Source: Campylobacterota bacterium | Lineage (GTDB): Bacteria; Campylobacterota; Campylobacteria; Campylobacterales; Sulfurovaceae | Assembly (NCBI GenBank): GCA_030595845.1 | Contig: JAUVCL010000069.1 | Coordinates: forward strand, 1-10,009 | Length of the DNA: 10,009 bases | Direction of reading: 5' to 3' | In this document: in pieces, positions 4,644-10,009 of the stretch | Position numbering within the stretch: position 1 is the stretch's first letter | How the letters are laid out: the number at the start of each line of letters is the position of its first letter | The notes under the pieces: generated by a model | What the model saw: only the letters and a program-made list of their open reading frames with translations | Databases searched by the model: none | What the model was told of the DNA's origin: nothing | Position numbers and translations under genes: made by a program

Positions 4644-7600
4644 GATCATAGGTTTTGCCCTTGCACAAAGGCTTTTCTTTTCTTTATTGGCTGTGGTTCT
4701 TCTAGGTTTTGGTATCAAAGCCTATAATCAGTTGCCTGTTGATGCCTTTCCGGATATCTCTCCAACGCAGGTAAAGATCATCATTAAATCAAGCGGTATG
4801 ACACCCGCTGAAATGGAATCACGGATCGTCGTACCTATAGAGATGAAAATGGTAGGTATCCCTCATGAGACGATGCTGCGTTCTGTAGCAAAATATGGTC
4901 TATGTGATATCACTATAGATTTTGAAGATGGTACAGATATCTACTGGGCCCGACAGCAAGTGGGTGAAAGACTTGCCGACATCCGAGATGAACTTCCTGC
5001 AAATATGGAAGGTGGACTTGCCCCGATCTCTACCCCTTTAAGTGATATATTAATGTTTACTATCGAATCTGATACACTTTCGCTTGAAGAGAAACGAAGT
5101 CTCTTGGACTGGATCATCACACCTAAAATACGTGCTGTATCTGGTGTAGCAGAGGTCAATCCGCTGGGTGGTAAGGTAAAAACCTACGAAGTGGTACCAG
5201 ACTTAAATAAAATGAGATCTATGGGCGTTACGCTCTCTCATATCTTCAAAACTTTGGAAGAGAACAATCAAAATGATGGTGCAGGACGTGTATCACAAGG
5301 TGTAGAGAGTATTTTGGTACGTAGTGTAGGACGACTTAAAAGCCTGGAAGATATCAGAACATTACCTATAGGAAAAAGAGCAGATACAGTGATCACCTTG
5401 GGTGATGTCGCTTCTGTGAAGTATGGCTATCTTACACGTGCAGGTTTTGTAAGTAAGAATGGTGAAGGTGAAGCGGTACAAGGTTTGGTTTTAGGACTTA
5501 AAGGTACCAATACAGCCATCGTTTTGGATAAAGTGAAAGCAGAACTGAAAAAACTTGGAGAGATGCTGCCTGGTGACACAAAGATAGAGATATTTTATGA
5601 CCGTTCAGACCTTGTGAACCTTGCAACCGATACGGTTAAAAATGCACTCTATGAAGCGGTGCTACTCATCATGATCATATTACTTGTGATGCTTGGTAAT
5701 CTTGCTTCCGCACTCTCTGTAGCATTGATCCTTCCGTTTGCCCTGCTGATGAGTTTTATCGCGATGCAATACTTTGGTTTAACTGCAAATCTTATGAGCC
5801 TGGGTGGACTTGCCATAGCTATAGGAATACTGGTGGACTCTGCGGTCGTTGTGGTCGAACATATCACTTCTGAACTTGGAAACCCAAAACATAAACGGCA
5901 AAGTAAAATACATATTATTTATACCGCTACGGTGGAGATGGCACCCTCCATCATTACAGGTGTGCTTATCATCATTATCGTATTTATGCCTCTGCTGACC
6001 CTTGAAGGGCTTGAAGGTAAACTCTTTAGACCTGTGGCACTCAGTATTATCTTTGCCCTCTTCTCTTCCCTTGTTTTGGCATTAACGCTTATACCTGTCC
6101 TCTCCTCATTTATTTTGAAAAAGAGACCTGACACAGAGTCTTGGCTTATTAGGGTTCTTACCAAAGCATATAGACCTGCGCTTCTTTTTTCACTAAAGCA
6201 TGTTAAGGGCACTATTTTGGCAGTTCTGCTTCTTTTTGGAGGATCACTTTATCTGGCTGCAAAGACAGGAAAATCTTTTATGCCTACTATGGATGAAGGA
6301 AGTATAATTATCGGTGTGGAAATGTTGCCATCTATCTCACTTGAAGAGAGTTTGGCACTAAACCTTAAGATACAGCAAAAACTGCTGGATTCTGTCCCTG
6401 AGATCAAAGATATCATCGCAAGAACAGGAAGTGATGAACTGGGTCTTGACCCTATGTCTCTAAATGATACAGATACCTTCTTGGTTCTCACTGAGAAAGA
6501 AGAGTGGAGAGAACCTTCTAAAGATTTTGTCATTGAAGAGATCAGAAAGGTACTGGATGGTTTTGTAGGAATCGAGTTTGGATTCACACAACCCATCGAG
6601 ATGAGAGTATCTGAAATGCTTACGGGAGTAAGAGGTGACCTTGCTATTGATATTTTCGGATCTGACAACGATCAGCTTGAAGCCATAGCCGAGCAGATAA
6701 AAACGATACTTGAAACGATTGAGGGAAGCAGTGATGTTTACAAAAAAGCCAATGAAGGTGTAGAGTATTTTGAGTTGGAATTTGACAGAAAAGCGATGGC
6801 ATACCATGACATTAGCCAGCAAGAGCTCAATAATTTCCTAAAAGTCATGGTGACGGGTGTACAGGCAGGTATTATTCAAGAAGGTATGCGTCGTATTGAC
6901 CTGATGGTCAAAGGGGAAGAGAATCTGCAAAACTCCCTGGATAAGATAGAAAAACTTTACTATCCTTTGGAAAATGGTAAGGCTGTACCCATCAGTAATT
7001 TTGTAAAATTCACTTCAAATGCCGGACCGGTACAGATAGAACATGAACATGGATATAGAAAAACCATTGTGCAGACCAATGTAGAAGGCAGAGACCTTGT
7101 AGGTTTTGTGGAAGAAGCCAAAAACAAAATAGAAAATGAAGTGAAACTGCCTGCAGGCTATTACCTTGCTTATGGTGGAGAGTTTGAAAATCAGCAAAGA
7201 GCTGCGGGAAGACTGGCCATTATCGTACCATTGGCACTGTTCCTTGTCTTCATCCTTCTCTTTGTCTCGTTTGGTTCTTTGACTCAGGCAAGCATTGTAC
7301 TTATCAACGTGCCTTTGGCTTTGATCGGTGGGTTTATAGGACTTTATGTAAGCGGAGAGTACATGTCCGTTCCGGCATCGGTAGGGTTCATCGCACTGCT
7401 TGGTATTGCTGTACTCAATGGTGTTGTACTGGTCAATTACTTCAACTACCTGATAGAAAATGGTACTGCACTTAAAGATGCAGTTATAGAAGGATCCATA
7501 AAACGTCTTAGACCCGTACTGATGACAGCGACTATTGCTGCCTTTGGTTTGCTTCCCCTGCTCTTTGCTACGGGACCTGGTTCAGAGATACAAAGACCTT

Positions 7601-7713
7601 TGGCTATTGTTGTCATTAACGGACTTATCTCTTCGACCTTATTGACGCTTATTATCTTGCCAATACTGTATCTGAAGTTCTCAAAACATACGGAAGATAA
7701 AGAAGTCATATAA
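4636..7713 (+). CDS. CzcA/CusA-family heavy-metal efflux RND permease
   Basis: This 1025-residue inner membrane proton/metal antiporter drives the tripartite pump. ATG 4636 is preferred over an in-frame GTG at 4627: AGGTGG at 4625-4630 is correctly spaced for it, and MNKIIGFALAQR matches the family's N-terminus. Visible parts are TM1 (residues 14-29), the LPVDAFPDISPTQVKI signature, two porter loops, TM2-TM6 (about 337-490), and a second half of the same layout with AVLNGVVLVNYF and a GLLPLLFATGPGSEIQRP motif near the end. TM4 reads AIAIGILVDSAVVVVEH, with the proton-relay Asp401 and Glu408. The DFG-type Asp of CzcA is Ala here, as in CusA. The positions of CusA's Met573, Met623 and Met672 appear to be Gly560, Asp611 and Glu660 by hand alignment. 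The segment QPIEMRVSEMLTGVR resembles CzcA. Divalent cations such as Zn, Co, Ni or Cd are therefore likelier than Cu(I)/Ag(I), but the substrate is unproven. Confidence 0.93.
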   Translation: MNKIIGFALAQRLFFSLLAVVLLGFGIKAYNQLPVDAFPDISPTQVKIIIKSSGMTPAEMESRIVVPIEMKMVGIPHETMLRSVAKYGLCDITIDFEDGTDIYWARQQVGERLADIRDELPANMEGGLAPISTPLSDILMFTIESDTLSLEEKRSLLDWIITPKIRAVSGVAEVNPLGGKVKTYEVVPDLNKMRSMGVTLSHIFKTLEENNQNDGAGRVSQGVESILVRSVGRLKSLEDIRTLPIGKRADTVITLGDVASVKYGYLTRAGFVSKNGEGEAVQGLVLGLKGTNTAIVLDKVKAELKKLGEMLPGDTKIEIFYDRSDLVNLATDTVKNALYEAVLLIMIILLVMLGNLASALSVALILPFALLMSFIAMQYFGLTANLMSLGGLAIAIGILVDSAVVVVEHITSELGNPKHKRQSKIHIIYTATVEMAPSIITGVLIIIIVFMPLLTLEGLEGKLFRPVALSIIFALFSSLVLALTLIPVLSSFILKKRPDTESWLIRVLTKAYRPALLFSLKHVKGTILAVLLLFGGSLYLAAKTGKSFMPTMDEGSIIIGVEMLPSISLEESLALNLKIQQKLLDSVPEIKDIIARTGSDELGLDPMSLNDTDTFLVLTEKEEWREPSKDFVIEEIRKVLDGFVGIEFGFTQPIEMRVSEMLTGVRGDLAIDIFGSDNDQLEAIAEQIKTILETIEGSSDVYKKANEGVEYFELEFDRKAMAYHDISQQELNNFLKVMVTGVQAGIIQEGMRRIDLMVKGEENLQNSLDKIEKLYYPLENGKAVPISNFVKFTSNAGPVQIEHEHGYRKTIVQTNVEGRDLVGFVEEAKNKIENEVKLPAGYYLAYGGEFENQQRAAGRLAIIVPLALFLVFILLFVSFGSLTQASIVLINVPLALIGGFIGLYVSGEYMSVPASVGFIALLGIAVLNGVVLVNYFNYLIENGTALKDAVIEGSIKRLRPVLMTATIAAFGLLPLLFATGPGSEIQRPLAIVVINGLISSTLLTLIILPILYLKFSKHTEDKEVI

Positions 7714-7719
7714 AACACT

Positions 7720-7741
7720 GAGAAGATCTCTTGATCTTCTC
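7720..7741 (-). terminator. Hairpin terminator between convergent genes
   Basis: GAGAAGATC (7720-7728) and GATCTTCTC (7733-7741) form a perfect 9-bp stem with a 4-base loop, 6 bases after the RND stop. On the minus strand the hairpin is followed by AGTGTTTTAT, a short U-run, so it fits best as the terminator of the small minus-strand gene, whose stop codon touches the stem. On the plus strand no U-run follows, so termination of the efflux transcript here is only possible. Confidence 0.65.
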
Positions 7742-7905
7742 TACCAGTCAATACCCTCTACTGGCGAACCATCATAATCGTTATGCTTCCCTTTTTTACA
7801 TCCCTCAGGTTTAGACTCACAATATTTATTGTAGACAAATATAGCAACAAGAAGTACAGCAACAAAAATAATAAATAGGAGTAATGGCTTCTTAAGATTC
7901 AGCAT
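7741..7905 (-). CDS. 54-residue single-membrane-segment small protein
   Basis: On the minus strand, ATG at 7905-7903 opens a 54-residue frame ending in TAG at 7743-7741. Residues 1-6 are MLNLKK. Residues 7-25 form a strongly hydrophobic helix (PLLLFIIFVAVLLVAIFVY), followed by a soluble tail with two cysteines (NKYCESKPEGCKKGKH) and ending PVEGIDW. The positive-inside rule is ambiguous because both ends carry lysines. Support for a real gene: protein-like composition with a clean membrane segment, an in-frame TAA immediately before the ATG that fixes the start, a TATGAT box at 7943-7938, and a terminator hairpin at the stop. The ribosome binding site (GTGAAG) is weak. I recognise no family. 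The CESKPEGC pair could bind metal or form a disulfide, but nothing proves it. Confidence 0.62.
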   Translation of the reverse strand: MLNLKKPLLLFIIFVAVLLVAIFVYNKYCESKPEGCKKGKHNDYDGSPVEGIDW

Positions 7906-7946
7906 TTAGTGCTTCACTGTATTGAATTTTAATTCTTATCATACCC

Positions 7947-7976
7947 TTACTATAGCGAAATATTTTTAGATATAAT
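7947..7976 (+). promoter_or_regulatory. Promoter of the nitroreductase gene
   Basis: A consensus -10 box, TATAAT, lies at 7971-7976, about 39 bases before the start codon. A weak -35-like TTACTA sits at 7947-7952 with an 18-base spacer. T-rich stretches in between are typical of epsilonproteobacterial sigma-70 promoters, which often lack a clear -35. AAGGA at 8004-8008 is the ribosome binding site. Confidence 0.6.
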
Positions 7977-8014
7977 TATCGATACTAACCAATACAAACC
8001 TTTAAGGAAAAAAT

Positions 8015-8644
8015 ATGAACAATAATTTCACAAAAGCTATGGATTTCAGACATGCGTGTAAAGAATTTGATGAGAGCAAAATTATTTCAGATGAAGAGAT
8101 GCACTACATCTTAGAAGCAGGACAAAAATCCCCTTCCTCTTTTGGTATGGAGGGCTGGAAGTTTTTAGTGATCACCAATGAAGCACTCAAAGCAAAACTG
8201 AGACCTGTTTGTTGGGATCAGGTACAGGTCACTTCCTGTTCTCATCTGGTTATAGTCCTTGCAGCCATTGACTCGGTAAAAGTGGAAAGTGGAGAAGTCA
8301 AAAAACGTTTTACAAGACGTGATATGCCTCAAGAGAGTCTTGACTTCTATATGGATATTTATGCTAAACATTTGGAAAAAACACTCAGTACAGATGAAAA
8401 TATTTACCACTGGACATCTAAACAAAGCTATATTGCACTGGGTAATATGATGACAGCAGCAGCTTACATAGGTATAGACTCCTGCCCTATAGAAGGTTTT
8501 GAGAAAGAAAATGTCGAAGAGATACTTGAGCTGGATACAAACAAATACCAACTCTCTGTGGTCGTGCCGTTTGGTTATAGACTCAATGAACAGCCCTCAC
8601 AGTTAAGACTGCCATTTGATGAAGTCGTTGAGTTTATCAAGTAA
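8015..8644 (+). CDS. NfsB-like FMN-dependent NAD(P)H nitroreductase
   Basis: This 209-residue cytoplasmic protein has the usual length of the nitroreductase family, which are FMN-binding homodimers that reduce nitro compounds, quinones or flavins with NAD(P)H. The FMN phosphate-binding start is visible as FRHACKEFD (residues 11-19, corresponding to RHS-x-K-x-F). It is followed by SPSSFGMEGWKFLV (39-52), matching SPSS-x-x-x-x-PW-x-F. The late motif KQSYIALGNMMTAAAYIGIDSCPIEGFE matches the NfsB dimer helix and the PIEGF signature, VVVPFGY is the next strand, and the end carries RLPFDEVV. The start at ATG 8015 is fixed by AAGGA seven bases upstream and by a TATAAT promoter. It stands alone between a small minus-strand gene and a convergent porin-like gene. 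The natural substrate cannot be told from sequence; NfsB, dihydropteridine reductase and related annotations are all possible. Confidence 0.92.
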   Translation: MNNNFTKAMDFRHACKEFDESKIISDEEMHYILEAGQKSPSSFGMEGWKFLVITNEALKAKLRPVCWDQVQVTSCSHLVIVLAAIDSVKVESGEVKKRFTRRDMPQESLDFYMDIYAKHLEKTLSTDENIYHWTSKQSYIALGNMMTAAAYIGIDSCPIEGFEKENVEEILELDTNKYQLSVVVPFGYRLNEQPSQLRLPFDEVVEFIK

Positions 8645-8718
8645 CAGCATTATCATTGAAAAATCTAAGAGAAAGTAAAAAGTGTGTCATTTACATCGTC
8701 TATTTTTTAGCGTATAAA

Positions 8719-9507
8719 TCACCACTTAAAATTCAGTCCGATAATAGGACCATAAGTCGTAACATCATAGGCAAAATATCCAGCTTGTCCTTTTGTACCA
8801 CTTTCATAATCAGCCCAAAGTGCTTTGTATTGAAGGTCTAGGTCTAAAAGGTCAGAGATGACGTATTTGACACCAATAGCACCACTTACACTCAAGTCTG
8901 AACCTATACCAAATCCACCCACAGTTCCAGCCATCATAAAGTTCCAATCATCGTTGATAGCTGTAGTCCATCTTGCCCCTACTACAGGGTCAACCCAATC
9001 TTCTTCTACTTCTACATTGAGAGGTAGTAAATTATGTGATACACCTATATCATTATCCCACCATCTAATACCTGCTAGGTAATCTATGTTTCCATCTCCC
9101 AGAGATTGCGTATACATAGCAAAAGCTTCAAAAGTACCTTGTCTCATACTCATATCTGTCACACCACCTACTGGACCAGTGATGTCACTAGCGAGATCCA
9201 TAAATCCATAATCAAGCCAGATACCCCAACCATTTTGATGTTTCGCTTCAAAGTGACCCATGGCACCTATCTTAAGATTTTCAAGTATGTCTCCAAAATC
9301 CATATCTATTTCCGTTGTTGGCGATCGACCGATCTTAGAATCACCTGACATAGATGCTATAAGTAAATAAGGCTCAAATTCATAAGACCATGCTTTAGTC
9401 TTGACAACAGGTGCCTCTACTACAGGTTCAACTGGAGCTATGTCTCCTCCGGCAAAAAGTGTGGGGGACAACAAAGCCGAGCCCAAAAGTAAGTTTGTAA
9501 GTTTCAT
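8719..9507 (-). CDS. Outer membrane beta-barrel protein
   Basis: This 262-residue protein is read on the minus strand from ATG at 9507 with AAAGGAAAAA just upstream. Residues 1-19 are a signal peptide (MKLTNLLLGSALLSPTLFA, cleavage before GGD). A short Pro/Val linker (APVEPVVEAPVV) follows, and from about residue 39 there are alternating amphipathic strands: YEFEPYLLIASMSG, IGAMGHFEAKHQNGWGIWLDYGFMDL, FEAFAMYTQSL, YLAGIRWWDN, GARWTTAI, WNFMMAGTVGGFGIG, SGAIGVKYVI, DLDLQYKALWADY. The C-terminus, YGPIIGLNFKW, ends in an aromatic residue, the usual signal for BAM-dependent assembly. Spacing suggests a small barrel of 8 to 10 strands. It resembles the broad group of uncharacterised outer membrane proteins with a dil/D-x-x-F loop (MDFGDILENLKIG), but no specific function can be given. 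Confidence 0.8.
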   Translation of the reverse strand: MKLTNLLLGSALLSPTLFAGGDIAPVEPVVEAPVVKTKAWSYEFEPYLLIASMSGDSKIGRSPTTEIDMDFGDILENLKIGAMGHFEAKHQNGWGIWLDYGFMDLASDITGPVGGVTDMSMRQGTFEAFAMYTQSLGDGNIDYLAGIRWWDNDIGVSHNLLPLNVEVEEDWVDPVVGARWTTAINDDWNFMMAGTVGGFGIGSDLSVSGAIGVKYVISDLLDLDLQYKALWADYESGTKGQAGYFAYDVTTYGPIIGLNFKW

Positions 9508-9535
9508 GTTTTTTTCCTTTTGTATTGTGTGTAAT

Positions 9536-9541
9536 ATTATA
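9536..9541 (-). promoter_or_regulatory. -10 box of the outer membrane protein gene
   Basis: On the minus strand TATAAT reads from 9541 to 9536, 28 bases before the ATG at 9507. No good -35 lies 16 to 18 bases upstream (AT-rich only), as is common in this bacterial group. The divergent gene starts 118 bases away, so the two promoters share one intergenic region. Confidence 0.5.
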
Positions 9542-9570
9542 CCGATAAAATAAACATTTATTTATCTTCT

Positions 9571-9588
9571 TTCGGAAAATTGACCGAA
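9571..9588. promoter_or_regulatory. TTCGG-N8-CCGAA inverted repeat between divergent envelope genes
   Basis: TTCGG (9571-9575) and CCGAA (9584-9588) form a 5-bp inverted repeat in the divergent intergenic region. The right arm overlaps TTGACC (9580-9585), a possible -35 for the plus-strand gene. A spaced palindrome here could be an operator controlling one or both outer membrane genes, but five base pairs can easily occur by chance. Confidence 0.3.
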
Positions 9589-9619
9589 TAGTAAAATGTA
9601 GGTATATCTAAGCTATAAT
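9580..9619 (+). promoter_or_regulatory. Promoter candidates for the last gene, with very short leader
   Basis: Two -10 boxes are possible: TATATC at 9603-9608, which lies 17 bases after TTGACC (9580-9585), and a perfect TATAAT at 9614-9619. The ATG is at 9626, only 6 bases after the second box. Transcription from the first would give a leader of about 10 bases, and from the second an essentially leaderless message. Confidence 0.45.
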
Positions 9620-9625
9620 CATAGT

Positions 9626-10009
9626 ATGAAAAAAATTCTTATCCTCATAGTTACTGGCTCACTTTTTACAACACTTATCGCATCAGAAGAGACAAATAGT
9701 ACCAAAGTCAATAGCATTGACGAAGAGTCAGCTCTAAGGTTGGTACCACTTATTACAAGTTCACCTCTTCTTGGAGCAGGTCTTGGGGGTGCGGCATCTT
9801 ACCTTTATGATACAGGTGATGGAAGCTCTTCCAAGTCACAAACACGTATCGGCGGACAGTATTCAAATACAGAGAGTTACAATATCTTTGCCAGCAATAA
9901 TGCCTACTTTCATAATAACAGCATCATATCAACTACACTGAGTTCCTTTTCTCATATCAATAATGAATTCCAGGCAGAGGGTGAAGAGATAAAGTATAAT
10001 CTACGTACC
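9626..10009 (+). CDS. Putative BamA/D15-type outer membrane barrel protein, 3'-truncated
   Basis: The first 128 residues are in the window and the frame is open to the edge. A signal peptide is visible (MKKILILIVTGSLFTTLIA, cleavage before SEE). After a short polar segment comes LVPLITSSPLLGAGLGGAASYLYD (about 38-61), then strand pairs such as TRIGGQYSNTESYNIFASNNAYF and SIISTTLSSFSHINNEF. The pattern P-x-I-x-x-x-P-x-x-G-x-G-L-G-x-x-A followed by alternating strands with S/N-rich turns resembles the first strands of the C-terminal barrel of the BamA/TamA (surface antigen D15) superfamily, here with no room for POTRA domains before it. The start codon has no Shine-Dalgarno sequence. The gene diverges from the outer membrane protein gene on the other strand. 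The barrel assignment is fairly safe; the D15 assignment is tentative because most of the protein is missing. Confidence 0.62.
   Translation, partial: MKKILILIVTGSLFTTLIASEETNSTKVNSIDEESALRLVPLITSSPLLGAGLGGAASYLYDTGDGSSSKSQTRIGGQYSNTESYNIFASNNAYFHNNSIISTTLSSFSHINNEFQAEGEEIKYNLRT

Noticed and set aside
6249..6822. Long minus-strand open frames within the RND gene
   Set aside because: They are antisense shadows of a well-conserved coding region; their translations are low-complexity or Cys/Phe-rich and resemble no protein family.
8645..8718. Terminator between the nitroreductase and the convergent barrel gene
   Set aside because: I looked for a hairpin with a U-run on either strand in this 74-base gap and saw none that was convincing.
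8656..8841. Plus-strand frame of 61 residues after the nitroreductase
   Set aside because: It runs into the end of the convergent outer membrane protein gene, has no clear ribosome binding site, and its translation is not protein-like.

Overview
The window looks like a chromosomal segment of a Campylobacterota (epsilonproteobacterial) species of the Sulfurovum/Sulfurimonas kind. That assignment is an inference from AT-rich, tightly packed genes, AAGGA ribosome binding sites in A-rich leaders, TATAAT boxes with poor -35 elements, and the style of the encoded proteins. No rRNA or other taxonomic marker is present.

Layout. (1) 1-1454, plus strand: the end of a low-molecular-weight protein tyrosine phosphatase, cutA, and a secreted SYLF/Ysc84-domain protein. 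The reading frames overlap by 14 and 13 bases, so they form one translationally linked operon. (2) 1455-1955: a 501-base gap dominated by a composite repeat (1478-1858). It has three TTCCCACGT/ACGTGGGAA hairpins separated by two directly repeated spacers about 92% alike, all bounded by perfect 14-bp terminal inverted repeats. It looks like a non-autonomous REP/MITE-type element. (3) 1956-7713, plus strand: a heavy-metal efflux locus. A small exported His/acid-rich protein is followed, after a 118-base gap holding a 7-bp inverted repeat, by an outer membrane factor, a periplasmic adaptor and a CzcA/CusA-type RND pump with overlapping ends. (4) 7741-7905, minus strand: a 54-residue single-membrane-segment protein ending at a hairpin terminator. 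(5) 8015-8644, plus strand: an NfsB-like FMN nitroreductase with its own promoter. (6) 8719-9507, minus strand: an outer membrane beta-barrel protein. It diverges from a final gene (9626 to the window edge, cut off) that looks like a POTRA-less BamA/D15-type barrel.

How the genes fit together. The three RND components should form a tripartite pump exporting metal cations across both membranes. CutA and the small His-rich protein are also plausibly linked to metal handling, but only by family lore and position. The RND pump has a CusA-like TM4 motif but acidic residues where CusA has its copper-binding methionines, so a divalent cation is a better guess than Cu(I). No metal-responsive regulator gene lies in the window. 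I found no tRNA, rRNA, CRISPR array, intact transposase or phage genes. The least ordinary things are the composite repeat, the two small proteins flanking the pump genes, and the apparently leaderless last gene.
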